From: Sphingomonas sp. PAMC26645
GTDB lineage: Bacteria; Pseudomonadota; Alphaproteobacteria; Sphingomonadales; Sphingomonadaceae
Assembly: GCF_004795835.1 (NCBI RefSeq)
Contig: NZ_CP039249.1
Span: forward strand, 2,703,001 to 2,767,000
Direction of reading: 5' to 3'
Length of the DNA: 64,000 nt
Both the position numbers and the translations under genes were made by a program. Positions 18,862-29,382 of the stretch are shown piece by piece. Numbering within the stretch: the first letter of the stretch is position 1; every line of letters begins with the position of its first letter. The notes below the pieces were generated by a model. The model searched no databases and was not told where the DNA came from. It saw only the letters and a program-made list of their open reading frames with translations.

Positions 18862-18970
18862 CCCGTCATTCCGGCGAACGCCGGGACCCACGGTTGCGGT
18901 TTGGGTGGTGGTTGCGCGCTTCACTGGCTCCGCCGTGTCCGTGGGTCCCGGCGTTCGCCGGGATGACGGG
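18862..18970. repeat. Palindromic repeat, family A variant
   Basis: 32-bp arms at 18862-18893 and 18939-18970 match as inverted copies with a single difference (CCCGTCATTCCGG versus CCCGTCATCCCGG), sharing the CCGGCGAACGCCGGGACCCACGG core. The arms also contain a CCCGTCAT flank not seen in the 7.8-kb copy, so this may be a sub-family. Confidence 0.88.
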
Positions 18971-19023
18971 AAACTGCTTGGGTTAGGATCGCGATTAGGG
19001 CGCCAAGTGGACTCGGCGCGACT

Positions 19024-19136
19024 TGCCCCTCCCAAGAAGGGAGGGGGTTGGGGGTGGGTCAGCTCGTTTTAGTCACCAGCGGCCGAGCTTGCGGAAACCG
19101 ACCCACCCCCTGCCCCTCCCTTTCAGGGAGGGGGGA
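19024..19136. repeat. Palindromic repeat, family B
   Basis: Arms CCCCTCCCAAGAAGGGAGGGGGTTGGGGG-type (from 19024) and its complement ending at 19136 carry the shared GGGTGGGTC / GACCCACCC core. It sits directly after the guaB stop, where a transcript from the minus strand would end. Confidence 0.85.
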
Positions 19137-19147
19137 AGTTCCCGCTC

Positions 19148-20665
<1,518 letters not shown>

Positions 20666-20724
20666 CTAGGCCTGTCCTTCACGCACGTGCTATAGCGGTG
20701 CGATACACGGATGGGGATTGTTCG

Positions 20725-21696
20725 ATGGGCCTGATCGTTGCCGCGCTCCTGCTGGCGCTGGTGCTGCTGTACCTCTTCACCAGCATCAAGATCGTCCACC
20801 AGGGCTATCAATACACGATCGAGCATTTCGGCCGCTTCACCACGGTCGCGCGGCCCGGCTTCAATTTCTACCCGGCGTTCTTCTACCGCGTCGGGCGGAA
20901 GGTGAACATGATGGAGCAGGTGATCGACATCCCCGGCCAGGAGATCATCACCAAGGACAATGCGATGATCTCGACCGACGGGGTCGTGTTCTTCCAGGTG
21001 CTCGACTCGGCGAAGGCGGCGTACGAGGTGTCGGACCTGTACCAGGCGCTGTTGCAGCTCACGACGACCAACCTGCGCACGGTGATGGGGTCGATGGACC
21101 TCGACGAAACGCTGTCGAAACGCGACGAGATCAATGCGCGGCTGCTCAACGTGGTCGATCACGCGACGACGCCTTGGGGCGTGAAGATCACGCGCGTCGA
21201 GATCAAGGACATTCGTCCGCCGGCCGACATCGTCAACGCGATGGGGCGGCAGATGAAGGCGGAGCGCGAGAAGCGGGCCAACATTCTGGATGCGGAGGGT
21301 TCTCGGGCTTCCGAGATTCTCCGCGCCGAGGGGCAGAAGCAGGCGCGTATTCTCGAGTCCGAGGGGCGCAAGGAGTCGGCTTTCCGCGATGCCGAGGCGC
21401 GCGAGCGGGCCGCGGTGGCGGAGGCTTCGGCGACGCGTGCGGTGTCGCAGGCGATCGAGGAGGGTGGCGCGCAGGCGATCAATTACTTCATCGCGCAGAA
21501 ATATGTCGAGGCGATCGGCAAGTTCGCCACCTCGCCCAATGCGAAGACGATCCTGTTTCCGGTCGAGGCTACGCAGTTGATGGGGACGCTTGGGGGGATT
21601 GGCGAGCTGGCTAAGGACGCGTTGCGCGACGCGACCGCGTCGCCGCCGGTCAAGCCTGAGCCGCGGAAGGGTCCGTTCGAGTTGCCGAAAAGCTGA
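20725..21696 (+). CDS. SPFH/Band-7 (stomatin/QmcA-like) membrane protein
   Basis: A 323-residue SPFH protein: one N-terminal membrane anchor (LIVAALLLALVLLYLFTSI), a Band-7 domain (about 30-200, with RPGFNFYPAFFYRVG and DIPGQEIITKDN), and a long charged helical region with coiled-coil character (AEREKRANILDAEGSRASEI, then Ala/Glu-rich to about 255). Such proteins assemble into membrane microdomain rings and often regulate membrane proteases. The next gene is an NfeD-like protein overlapping by 1 bp, the usual partner. The upstream TTCACG and TATAGC hexamers near 20672-20696 could be a promoter, with low confidence. Confidence 0.93.
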   Translation: MGLIVAALLLALVLLYLFTSIKIVHQGYQYTIEHFGRFTTVARPGFNFYPAFFYRVGRKVNMMEQVIDIPGQEIITKDNAMISTDGVVFFQVLDSAKAAYEVSDLYQALLQLTTTNLRTVMGSMDLDETLSKRDEINARLLNVVDHATTPWGVKITRVEIKDIRPPADIVNAMGRQMKAEREKRANILDAEGSRASEILRAEGQKQARILESEGRKESAFRDAEARERAAVAEASATRAVSQAIEEGGAQAINYFIAQKYVEAIGKFATSPNAKTILFPVEATQLMGTLGGIGELAKDALRDATASPPVKPEPRKGPFELPKS

Positions 21697-22133
21697 TGGA
21701 TGGGATCGGGGCGGCTGGCGCCTGGCTGATCGCGGCACTGGTTTTGGGAATCGCCGAACTGGCGGTGCCGGGGGTGTTCCTGGTGTTTCTCGCCATCGCC
21801 GCGGCGGTGACGGGCGTGGCAGTGTACGTGTTGCCGGACTTGCCGGTGGCTGCGCAACTGGCGGCGTTTGCAGTCTGGAGCGCGGTGACCGTGCTGATCG
21901 GCAAGCGCTGGTACCGGGATTATCCGGTCGAGGGCGGCGATCCGATGTTGAACGATCGCTCGGCGCGGCTGGTGGGTCAGGTTGTGGTGGTGGAGACCGC
22001 GCTGGTTGGCGGGCGTGGCCGGGTATTGGTGGGCGACGGGAGTTGGCCGGCTCGGGGTGAAGATGCCGCGGTTGGAGTGCGGGTTCGCGTTGCTGCGGTT
22101 GTCGATGGCGAGGTGGTGGTGGAGACTCTCTAA
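21696..22133 (+). CDS. NfeD-like membrane protein
   Basis: A 145-residue NfeD-family protein with two to three N-terminal membrane helices (AWLIAALVLGIAELAVPGVF, VFLAIAAAVTGVAVYV, AAQLAAFAVWSAVTVLIG) and a C-terminal OB-fold-like beta domain (LVGQVVVVETALVGGRGRV). Proteins of this short type partner with SPFH proteins. The ATG overlaps the SPFH stop codon (TGATG), which implies coupled translation and fixed stoichiometry. Confidence 0.9.
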   Translation: MDGIGAAGAWLIAALVLGIAELAVPGVFLVFLAIAAAVTGVAVYVLPDLPVAAQLAAFAVWSAVTVLIGKRWYRDYPVEGGDPMLNDRSARLVGQVVVVETALVGGRGRVLVGDGSWPARGEDAAVGVRVRVAAVVDGEVVVETL

Positions 22134-22258
22134 ACCCTCTCCCTTCAGGGGAGAGGGAAGCCGCGTAGCGGCGAGGGTGAGGGCACGCCGTACCACGTGC
22201 CCTCACCTTCCCACCCGACTTCGTCGTGTGGGCCCCTTCCTCTCCCCAAGGGGAGAGG
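22134..22258. repeat. Palindromic repeat, family D
   Basis: Two compact hairpins, CCCTCTCCCTTCAGGGGAGAGGG at 22135 on and CCTCTCCCCAAGGGGAGAGG ending at 22258, flank an inner inverted pair (GGTGAGGGCACG / CGTGCCCTCACC). It fills the gap between the convergent NfeD-like gene and pckA and is a likely bidirectional terminator. Confidence 0.82.
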
Positions 22259-22261
22259 AGT

Positions 22262-23872
22262 TTAGGCCGACTCTTTCACCTTTGGCGCCGCTTGCCGGAC
22301 ACCCTCGTCGACATGCTCCGCGAACTGCGCGAAGTTCTCGACGAACAGGTCGACCAGTTTCGCCGCGGTGGAGTCGTAGGCGTCCTTATCCGCCCAGGTC
22401 GTGCGGGGATCGAGGATCGCGCTGTCGACGCCTGGCACGCTCACTGGCACCTGGAACCCGAAGTTCGGGTCCGTACGGAACTCCGCATCATTCAAGCTCC
22501 CGTCCAGCGCGGCGTTCAGCAACGCCCGCGTCGCCTTGATCGGCATGCGGTTGCCGACGCCATATTTGCCACCGGTCCAGCCGGTGTTGACCAGCCAGCA
22601 GTCGACGCCGCCCTTCGCGATCCGCTCCTTCAGCAGGTTGCCGTAGACCGATGGATGCCGCGGCATGAACGGTGCGCCGAAGCACGTCGAAAACGTCGCG
22701 TCGGGCTCGGTCACGCCGATCTCGGTCCCAGCGACACGCGCGGTATAGCCGGAGAGGAAGTGATACATCGCCTGGTCGGGCGTGAGCTTCGCGATCGGCG
22801 GCAGCACGCCGTACGCGTCCGCGGTCAGCATCACGATGTTGCGCGGCACCGGCCCCATGTTCTCGGCGGACGCATTCGGGATGAAGTCGATCGGGTACGC
22901 GCCGCGGCTATTCTCGGCGAGCGTGTGATCGTCGAGATCGAGCAGCCGCGTCGCCGGGTCCATCACGACGTTCTCCAGCACCGTGCCGAAGCGCTTGGTG
23001 GTCGCGAAGATCTCCGGCTCTGCGTCGGCCGAGAGGCGGATCATCTTGGCGTAGCACCCGCCCTCGAAATTAAAGACCGCGGTATCCGACCAGCCATGCT
23101 CGTCGTCGCCGATCAGCGTCCGGCTGGCATCGGCCGACAGCGTCGTCTTGCCGGTGCCCGACAGGCCGAAGAACACCGCGGTGTCGCCGTTCGCGCCCAT
23201 GTTCGCCGAGCAATGCATCGGCATCACCCCGGTCGGCGGAAGGAGGTAATTGAGCAAGCCGAACACCGACTTCTTCATCTCGCCGGCATACTTCGTGCCG
23301 CCGATCAGGATCAGCTTGTCCGTGAAGTTCACCGCGATCACCGTCTCGCTGCGGCAGCCGTGACGAGCGGGATCGGCGCGGAAGCTCGGCAGGTCGACGA
23401 TCGTGTAGTCCGCCACGAAGCCCTTCAGCGCCGCCTGCTCGGGCCGCACCAACATCGTCCGGATGAAGAGGTTGTGCCACGCCAGTTCGGTGACGACACG
23501 GACGTTGACGCGGTGATCGGGCTGCGATCCGCCGTACAGGTCCTGCACGAACAGCTCGTCCTTCTGCGCCAGCACCGCGAAGAAATCCTCCTTCAGCGCG
23601 GCGAAATGTGCGGGCTCCATCGCCTTGTTGCTCTTGCCCCACCACACGGTCGTCTCGGTTTCGGCATCGCGGACGATGAACTTGTCCTGCGCCGAACGAC
23701 CGGTATGCGCGCCCGTCTCGACGACCAGCGGGCCGTCCGCGGACAGCGTCCCCTCGTTCCGCTCCAACGCCGCCTCGACGAGCTGCGCGGTGACCATGTT
23801 CCAGTGTAGATTGGCACGGGTTTCGATCCCCTGCGCGGATAGGCCGACGGCCGGAATACGCTCGCTCGACAC
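22262..23872 (-). CDS. pckA: Phosphoenolpyruvate carboxykinase (ATP)
   Basis: PckA converts oxaloacetate and ATP to PEP and CO2, the entry to gluconeogenesis. The 536 residues include [19 protein letters not shown], the P-loop [11 protein letters not shown] (about residue 240) and the downstream metal-binding block [15 protein letters not shown]. It is transcribed divergently from chvI, the same neighbourhood known in Agrobacterium and Sinorhizobium. There HPr/ChvI-type regulation of pckA has been described; a similar link here is inference. Confidence 0.98.
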   Translation of the reverse strand: MSSERIPAVGLSAQGIETRANLHWNMVTAQLVEAALERNEGTLSADGPLVVETGAHTGRSAQDKFIVRDAETETTVWWGKSNKAMEPAHFAALKEDFFAVLAQKDELFVQDLYGGSQPDHRVNVRVVTELAWHNLFIRTMLVRPEQAALKGFVADYTIVDLPSFRADPARHGCRSETVIAVNFTDKLILIGGTKYAGEMKKSVFGLLNYLLPPTGVMPMHCSANMGANGDTAVFFGLSGTGKTTLSADASRTLIGDDEHGWSDTAVFNFEGGCYAKMIRLSADAEPEIFATTKRFGTVLENVVMDPATRLLDLDDHTLAENSRGAYPIDFIPNASAENMGPVPRNIVMLTADAYGVLPPIAKLTPDQAMYHFLSGYTARVAGTEIGVTEPDATFSTCFGAPFMPRHPSVYGNLLKERIAKGGVDCWLVNTGWTGGKYGVGNRMPIKATRALLNAALDGSLNDAEFRTDPNFGFQVPVSVPGVDSAILDPRTTWADKDAYDSTAAKLVDLFVENFAQFAEHVDEGVRQAAPKVKESA

Positions 23873-24051
23873 GGGCTCTCTCTCCTAAGTTTTATCGCAT
23901 ACGTATGTATGTCGTTGCGGCCGGCTGTACGGGGCAGTTTTCCGCCGGTCAAATCCACTGATCCGCAGCGCCGTCCCGATACGGCTCTAGTTGAGTGCGG
24001 CGGCGGTTTGCCCTACGCCGACACGCCAACGACCGAGGCAAAGCTCCCCAG
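23873..24051. promoter_or_regulatory. Divergent pckA / chvI control region
   Basis: 179 bp between divergent starts. A perfect 10-bp palindrome, CATACGTATG, lies at 23898-23907, about 25 bp before the pckA start, inside an AT-richer patch that contrasts with the GC-rich surroundings. It could be an operator or part of the pckA promoter; no known consensus is claimed. Confidence 0.4.
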
Positions 24052-24759
24052 ATGACGGCAACGATCGCGCTGGTCGACGACGACCGCAACATCCTGACCT
24101 CCGTGTCGATCGCGCTGCAGACCGAGGGCTTCGTCACGCGCGTCTATTCGGATGGCGAGACGGCGTTGAAGGCGCTGACCGACAACCCTCCGGACCTCGC
24201 GGTATTCGACATCAAGATGCCGCGGATGGACGGGCTCGAACTGCTCCGTCGGCTGCGCGAGAAGAGCCAGATCCCGGTGATCTTCCTCACCAGCAAAGAC
24301 GACGAACTCGACGAGGCGCTCGGCCTCGCGATGGGCGCGGACGACTATATCGCCAAGCCGTTCTCGCAGCGGCTGTTGATCGCCCGCATCCGTGCGATCC
24401 TGCGCCGTACCGAACTGACGCAATCGCCGGGCACCGAGACCGAGGCGGAAGCTGCCGGACCACTCGATCGCGGACGGCTCAGCATGGACCCGGCGCGGCA
24501 TCGCACGCTGTGGGGTGGCGAACCAGTTACGCTTACCGTCACCGAATTCATGATCCTCGAGACGCTCGCGCAGCGTCCCGGGATCGTAAAAACGCGCAAC
24601 CAGCTAATGGATGCCGCGTATCAGGACGACATCTATGTCGATGACCGGACCATCGACAGCCACATAAAACGACTCCGCCGTAAGTTCAGGCAGGTCGATC
24701 CAGCCTTCGACGCTATCGAGACATTATATGGTGCCGGGTATCGATTTTCTGAGGAATGA
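24052..24759 (+). CDS. chvI: ChvI-type response regulator (OmpR family)
   Basis: A 235-residue response regulator. Its receiver domain has the acidic pocket DDD at 9-11 and phospho-acceptor Asp53 in [10 protein letters not shown], with the switch Thr/Lys at FLTSKDD and AKPFSQR. A winged-helix OmpR-type DNA-binding domain follows (about 135-232, [23 protein letters not shown]). ChvI homologues control envelope, acid and exopolysaccharide responses. The ATG was preferred to a start 19 codons upstream because it matches the family N-terminus. It is followed by chvG with a 32-bp overlap. Confidence 0.93.
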   Translation: MTATIALVDDDRNILTSVSIALQTEGFVTRVYSDGETALKALTDNPPDLAVFDIKMPRMDGLELLRRLREKSQIPVIFLTSKDDELDEALGLAMGADDYIAKPFSQRLLIARIRAILRRTELTQSPGTETEAEAAGPLDRGRLSMDPARHRTLWGGEPVTLTVTEFMILETLAQRPGIVKTRNQLMDAAYQDDIYVDDRTIDSHIKRLRRKFRQVDPAFDAIETLYGAGYRFSEE

Positions 24760-26311
24760 GCTCGGCGTCGACGGCCGCGATCTTACGCTGCGGTGGTCGG
24801 GGCAGATCTCGCTCACGCGGCGGATCCTGGCGGTCAACATCTTCGCGTTGCTGCTGCTTGCGGGCGGGTTCTTCTATCTTGATTCGTATCGCAGCCGGGT
24901 GGTCGACAACCGGGTTGCGCAGACGGCGCGCGAAGCGCGGCTGATCGGCGAGGCGATCGCCGCGGTCGATCCGGCGTTGCGCGATCCGCTGGTGCTGAGG
25001 CTCGCGCGCGATACGGGGTCGCGGATCCGGTTGTTCGATGCGGGCGGGCGGACGATCGCCGACAGCCGCGCTCTGGGCTTGCGCAACTTTGTGCTGATGG
25101 ACCCCGACAAGGAAGACTGGGACCAGACGATCGCCCGCTTTCTCGACGCGTCGATCGACGTGATCGTAATGGCGCCCCGCCCGCCGCTCTACCGCGAGCG
25201 CAGCGGTACGCAGCAATGGCCCGACGTGAGCGCAGTCCGCGGACGCAGCGCCGTCTCCACGACGGTCTGGCGCGCGCCCGACCGCACGCCCGTGCTGACT
25301 GCCGCCGCGCCGCTCCGCGCTGGCGGGGTCGTGATGACGACGGTCAACGCACGCGACATCACGAAGACGGTGCGGATCGAGCGGTTCCGGCTCAGCATGG
25401 TGCTGCTCGGCGTGTCGATCGTCTCGGTCCTGCTGTCGCTGTTCCTCGCCCGCACGATCGTCCGCCCGCTTCGTCGTCTCGCCCGGGCGGCGGTGCGAGT
25501 CAGGTTAGGTCGTGCACGTGAAGTCGTCGTGCCGCGCCTCCCTTCGCGCCGTGACGAACTCGGCATGCTCGCGCGCGCGCTTTCGGACATGAGTCTCGCA
25601 CTCCGCGCTCGCATCGACGCGACCGAGGCATTCGCCGCCGACGTTACGCACGAGATGAAGAACCCCCTCGCCTCGCTCCGGTCCGCGGTGGAGGGATTGT
25701 CGCGCGTGAAGGACCCGGCGCTTCAGGCGCAGTTGCTCGCGATCGTCCGCGACGACGTTCACCGGCTAGACCGACTGCTCTCCGATATTTCCGAAGCCTC
25801 CCGACTCGACGCCCAGCTCAGCCGCGCCAAGTTCGAGCCGGTCGACATCGCCGCGATGATCGACGGCTTGGTCGCGCAACGCGATGCGCGTGGTGTGGAG
25901 CGCGGCATCCGCCTCCGGTTCGATCGCAACCCCGACGATCGAACGATCATACTCGGCGAAGGCGCGCGGCTCGAACGCGTGTTCGAGAACCTGATCGACA
26001 ACGCGCTGTCCTTCTCGCCCGACGCCGGCCTGATCGCGATCTCCGCAATCTGCGAGGGCGAGGACCTCGTCATCCGGGTCGAGGACGAGGGTCCCGGCGT
26101 TCCCGAAGACGCGCGCGAAGACGTGTTCAAGCGCTTCCACTCGGTCCGTCCGGACAGCGAGACATTCGGCCAGCATTCCGGGCTGGGCCTCGCGATCGCG
26201 CGCACCATCGTCGACGGACACCAGGGCGCGATCTTCGTCGAATCGCGTGAGGACAGGCTCGATGGCGCGCGCTTCGTCGTAAGGCTACCGCTCGCCGAAT
26301 TGCCGGAGTAA
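24728..26311 (+). CDS. chvG: ChvG-type sensor histidine kinase
   Basis: A 527-residue membrane sensor kinase. The first transmembrane helix is at about 35-52 ([17 protein letters not shown]), with a periplasmic sensor domain of about 180 residues. The second helix at about 223-240 ([19 protein letters not shown]) leads to a HAMP segment. The phospho-acceptor His308 lies in [17 protein letters not shown], and the ATPase domain has N-box [10 protein letters not shown] and G-boxes EDEGPGVP and HSGLGLAIA. It overlaps chvI by 32 bp, so expression is tightly coupled. Order chvI-chvG-hprK is conserved in alphaproteobacteria. Confidence 0.94.
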   Translation: MVPGIDFLRNELGVDGRDLTLRWSGQISLTRRILAVNIFALLLLAGGFFYLDSYRSRVVDNRVAQTAREARLIGEAIAAVDPALRDPLVLRLARDTGSRIRLFDAGGRTIADSRALGLRNFVLMDPDKEDWDQTIARFLDASIDVIVMAPRPPLYRERSGTQQWPDVSAVRGRSAVSTTVWRAPDRTPVLTAAAPLRAGGVVMTTVNARDITKTVRIERFRLSMVLLGVSIVSVLLSLFLARTIVRPLRRLARAAVRVRLGRAREVVVPRLPSRRDELGMLARALSDMSLALRARIDATEAFAADVTHEMKNPLASLRSAVEGLSRVKDPALQAQLLAIVRDDVHRLDRLLSDISEASRLDAQLSRAKFEPVDIAAMIDGLVAQRDARGVERGIRLRFDRNPDDRTIILGEGARLERVFENLIDNALSFSPDAGLIAISAICEGEDLVIRVEDEGPGVPEDAREDVFKRFHSVRPDSETFGQHSGLGLAIARTIVDGHQGAIFVESREDRLDGARFVVRLPLAELPE

Positions 26312-26320
26312 GGACGCCGC

Positions 26321-26752
26321 GTGGTCGTCCCCTCCTCCGACAGGCTCCACGCCACCACGGTCGCCATCGACGGCATGGCCGTGTTGATCGAGGGCGCATC
26401 GGGATCGGGCAAGTCCGACCTCGCGTTGCGCCTAATCGATCGTGGCGCAATCCTCGTCAGCGACGACCAGACGCTCGTGGTGCGCGCGGGCGCAACCTTG
26501 CTCGCGCGTGCACCGACGACGATCGCCGGACGGATCGAAGTCCGCGGGATCGGCATCGTCGCCATGCCGTACGTCGAGGACGTTCCCGTCGGGCTCCTCG
26601 TCCGCGTCGATGGCGCGGTCGAACGGATGCCCGAACGCCGCGTATGTAACATTGCCGGGATCGACGTCCGCCAGTTCGCGGTCGATCCCTTCGAAGCCTC
26701 CGCCCCAATCAAGGTCGAACTCGCATTGCGCAATCCGGAGCCCATAGAATGA
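26321..26752 (+). CDS. hprK: Short-form HPr kinase/phosphorylase
   Basis: A 143-residue HprK consisting only of the kinase domain. It lacks the N-terminal domain of the Firmicute enzyme, as usual in alphaproteobacteria. It has the P-loop GASGSGKSDLA (about residues 25-35) and the HprK signature IEVRGIGIVAMPYV. The family phosphorylates HPr on a regulatory Ser; the HPr gene two genes downstream keeps this Ser. The start is GTG, 10 bp after chvG, and the stop overlaps rapZ (ATGA). Confidence 0.92.
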   Translation: MVVPSSDRLHATTVAIDGMAVLIEGASGSGKSDLALRLIDRGAILVSDDQTLVVRAGATLLARAPTTIAGRIEVRGIGIVAMPYVEDVPVGLLVRVDGAVERMPERRVCNIAGIDVRQFAVDPFEASAPIKVELALRNPEPIE

Positions 26753-27663
26753 CGCGTCCCAAGGACATCCTGCTCGTCACCGGCATGTCCGGGGCGGGCA
26801 AGTCGACCGTCCTCAAGACGCTGGAGGATCTCGGCTGGGAAGTGGTCGACAACCTCCCGCTGTTGCTGCTCGATCGCCTGCTCGACGCACCGCTCCCCGA
26901 AGGATCGACCAACGACTCGCAGCCGCTCGCGATCGGCATCGGCGCCCGCACGCGCGACTTCGACCCCGAACGGATCGTCGGCCGCATCCGTGATCTCCGG
27001 GACCGTCATGGGCTCGAGATCGGAATGCTGTTCCTCGACTGCTCGGGCGCCGAACTCGAACGCCGCTACTCCGAGACCCGCCGCCGTCATCCACTCGCAC
27101 TAGACCGTCCCGCAAACGACGGGATCAGCCGCGAGCGCGAGCTGCTCGCGCCACTTCGCGACTGGGCGAACCGCCTGATCGATACGACCGACATGGCCGC
27201 CAACGAACTCGCGCAACAGATCCGCGCGAGCTTTGCCGGCGGGGAACTCGGCGCGCCGACGCTGTCGATTCGCTCGTTCGGTTTCGCCCGCGGCCTGCCC
27301 CGCAACGCCGACCTCGTGTTCGACATGCGCTTTCTGCGCAATCCGCACTGGGACCCGGAGTTGCGCCCCGGCACCGGGCTCGACGCCGACGTCTCTGCCT
27401 ACATCATGGACGACCCCGCCTACGAGGCGGCCGTAAGTCGGATCGAGGAGCTGCTAATGCTGTTGCTTCCGCGCTACAGGGCGGAGGGCAAGTCCTATGT
27501 CACGGTCGCGTTCGGGTGTACCGGAGGGAGACACCGGTCGGTCCACGTCGCCGACCGCGTGGCGCGACGGTTGCGCGACGCGGGATTTTCCCCCAGTATC
27601 GCACACCGCGACCTGGGGGCCGCTCCACAAGATGCGCTCGAAGGATCACCGGTCGTCTTATGA
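26749..27663 (+). CDS. rapZ: RapZ/YvcJ family nucleotide-binding protein (RNase adaptor)
   Basis: A 304-residue RapZ-like protein. The N-terminal P-loop is GMSGAGKSTVLK, followed by DLGWEVVDNLP; the C-terminal domain contains VAFGCTGGRHRSVHVADRVARRL, the family hallmark. In E. coli RapZ steers RNase E to the small RNA GlmZ and senses glucosamine-6-phosphate; whether this holds in alphaproteobacteria is not known from the sequence. It is placed between hprK and the EIIA gene in one operon. Confidence 0.95.
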   Translation: MTRPKDILLVTGMSGAGKSTVLKTLEDLGWEVVDNLPLLLLDRLLDAPLPEGSTNDSQPLAIGIGARTRDFDPERIVGRIRDLRDRHGLEIGMLFLDCSGAELERRYSETRRRHPLALDRPANDGISRERELLAPLRDWANRLIDTTDMAANELAQQIRASFAGGELGAPTLSIRSFGFARGLPRNADLVFDMRFLRNPHWDPELRPGTGLDADVSAYIMDDPAYEAAVSRIEELLMLLLPRYRAEGKSYVTVAFGCTGGRHRSVHVADRVARRLRDAGFSPSIAHRDLGAAPQDALEGSPVVL

Positions 27664-27678
27664 GTATGAAACGCTGAC

Positions 27679-28086
27679 ATGATCGGCCTTGTTCTGGTAA
27701 CGCACGGTCGATTGGCCGAGGAATTCGTTCGCGCGATGATCCACGTCGTCGGCCCGCAGGAACGCGTCGCGCCGATTGCGATCGGTCCCGACGACGACAT
27801 GGAGGAGCGCCGCGCGGATATCGCCGCCGCCATCCAGGCGGTCGATGTCGGGCGCGGCGTGATCGTGCTGACCGATCTGTTCGGCGGCACGCCCTCCAAT
27901 CTCGCCATCTCGCTGATGGAGCGCGGCCGGATCGAAGTGATTGCGGGCATGAACCTGCCGATGCTGATCCGGCTCGGGTCGGCGCGGAAATCGATGACCG
28001 TCGTCGCGGCGGTCGCGGCGGCGCGTGAGGCTGGGCGCAAATACATTTCGGTAGCCTCCGAGGTTCTCGGCGAGGCTGCGGCGTGA
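27679..28086 (+). CDS. PTS EIIA component, mannose family (EIIA-Man-like)
   Basis: A 135-residue EIIA of the mannose type with the phospho-acceptor His9 in LVTHGRLAEEF and the conserved DLFGGTPSNLA block. No EIIB or EIIC gene is adjacent, so this belongs to the alphaproteobacterial regulatory PTS rather than a sugar transporter. It overlaps the HPr start by 4 bp (GTGA). Phosphate probably comes from HPr; the output target is not visible here. Confidence 0.94.
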   Translation: MIGLVLVTHGRLAEEFVRAMIHVVGPQERVAPIAIGPDDDMEERRADIAAAIQAVDVGRGVIVLTDLFGGTPSNLAISLMERGRIEVIAGMNLPMLIRLGSARKSMTVVAAVAAAREAGRKYISVASEVLGEAAA

Positions 28087-28358
28087 GCGAGGTCTCTCGT
28101 ACCGTCCAGATCACCAACCGCCGTGGGCTCCACGCGCGCGCGAGTGCGAAGTTCGTGACGCTCGCGTCGTCGCATCCGGTCGAGGTCAGCGTGACCAAGG
28201 ACGGGTCGGATCACGTCACCGGCACGTCGATTATGGGGCTGATGATGCTCGGCGCGGCGATGGGCGACGCGATCACGATCAGCGCGACCGGCGACGGCGC
28301 GGAACATACGGTCGCCGCGCTCGCCGAACTGGTCGAGGCGAAGTTCGGCGAGGATTGA
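28083..28358 (+). CDS. ptsH: Phosphocarrier protein HPr
   Basis: A 91-residue HPr. The EI-dependent phosphorylation site is His17 in RRGLHARASAKF, and the regulatory serine is Ser49 in GTSIMGLMML, the site that HprK would modify. The start is GTG, overlapping the EIIA stop. Both phosphorylation sites are intact, so the chain HprK-HPr-EIIA should work. The EI gene (ptsP or ptsI) is not in the window. The transcript likely ends in the family C palindrome directly after the stop. Confidence 0.96.
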   Translation: MSEVSRTVQITNRRGLHARASAKFVTLASSHPVEVSVTKDGSDHVTGTSIMGLMMLGAAMGDAITISATGDGAEHTVAALAELVEAKFGED

Positions 28359-28366
28359 CCGTCTTT

Positions 28367-28459
28367 CTCCCCTCCCGCTTGCGGGAGGGGTCGGGGGAGG
28401 GCATGAGCGACGGCGTGTTTACAAACCCCTCCCCCAACCCCTCCCGCAAGCGGAAGGGG
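28367..28459. repeat. Palindromic repeat, family C, overlapping the RBS of the next gene
   Basis: Arms 28367-28401 and 28426-28459 are inverted copies (CTCCCCTCCCGCTTGCGGGAGGGG core). The right arm differs from the consensus, with GCGGAAGGGG instead of GCGGGAGGGG. This creates a purine-rich Shine-Dalgarno-like tract 8 or so bases before the ATG of the rRNA methyltransferase gene. Confidence 0.82.
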
Positions 28460-28465
28460 CGCTAG

Positions 28466-29281
28466 ATGCCCCGCGAGATAACCGCCTTTTCGAACCCACT
28501 GATCAAGTACGTCCGCGACCTGCGCGACAAACGGCATCGGCGTGCGGCCAAGCAGTTCCTCGCCGAGGGTCTGCGGATCCTCACCGAAGCGCGCGAGACT
28601 GGTCGCCTGCCCCGTACGCTGTTCTATGCTGCGGCGAGTGCGAACCATCCGCTCGTCCACGCGCTGTCGATGGACGTCGAGGATGCCGGCGGTGATTCGA
28701 TCCAGACCACGCCGGACATTCTCTCGAAGCTGTCGGGCAAGGACAACCCGCAGGCTGTCGTTGGCGTATTCGACGAGTTCGACGCGACGCTCGAAGACCT
28801 CGATCGCACGACGTCGGGCATCTGGCTGGTCGCCGAACGGTTGCGCGATCCGGGCAATCTCGGCACGATCCTGCGCACCGGCGATGCGGTCGGCGCGGGC
28901 GGTCTGATCCTGATCGGCGAGTCGGTCGATCCCTTCTCGGTCGAGGCGGTCCGCGCGAGCATGGGCGCCCTGTTCACAATTCCCGTGGTGAAGACCGAAT
29001 GGGAGCCGTTCCACGCCTGGCTTCGGACCGGCCCCGGCCAGCTCGTTGGTCTCAGCCTCGACACCGACACCGATTACCGGGCGGCCACTTATACCGGCCC
29101 GACCTTCCTACTGACGGGTAACGAAGCGCAGGGCATGCCGCCCGAGATGGCCGAGGCGTGCGACGTGCTCGTCAAGATCCCGATGCTCGGCAAGGCGGAC
29201 AGCCTCAACGCTGCGGTCGCGACCGCGGTGATGGCCTATGAAGTGCTGGCCCGGCAGGAAAAATCCCCTCCCCTGGCCTGA
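28466..29281 (+). CDS. TrmH/SpoU family RNA 2'-O-methyltransferase
   Basis: A 271-residue SpoU-type methyltransferase with an N-terminal substrate-binding domain (NPLIKYVRDLRDKRHRR, FLAEGLRIL). The three knot motifs are motif 1 in DPGNLGTILRTGDAVGA, motif 2 in LLTGNEAQGMPPE, and motif 3 in IPMLGKADSLNAAVA. The SAM-binding trefoil knot is complete. The exact target, rRNA or tRNA, cannot be read from the sequence; it resembles the RlmB-like branch. Its ribosome binding site seems to come from the repeat just upstream. Confidence 0.9.
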   Translation: MPREITAFSNPLIKYVRDLRDKRHRRAAKQFLAEGLRILTEARETGRLPRTLFYAAASANHPLVHALSMDVEDAGGDSIQTTPDILSKLSGKDNPQAVVGVFDEFDATLEDLDRTTSGIWLVAERLRDPGNLGTILRTGDAVGAGGLILIGESVDPFSVEAVRASMGALFTIPVVKTEWEPFHAWLRTGPGQLVGLSLDTDTDYRAATYTGPTFLLTGNEAQGMPPEMAEACDVLVKIPMLGKADSLNAAVATAVMAYEVLARQEKSPPLA

Positions 29282-29382
29282 AAGGTTAATTTTGCCCGAT
29301 TGGCGATGCTTAGCGAGTCCGGTTCAGCTAAGGGAGAGCTACGTCGTGCGAAAGCATCGACCAGATACAAGACAGGACGATT

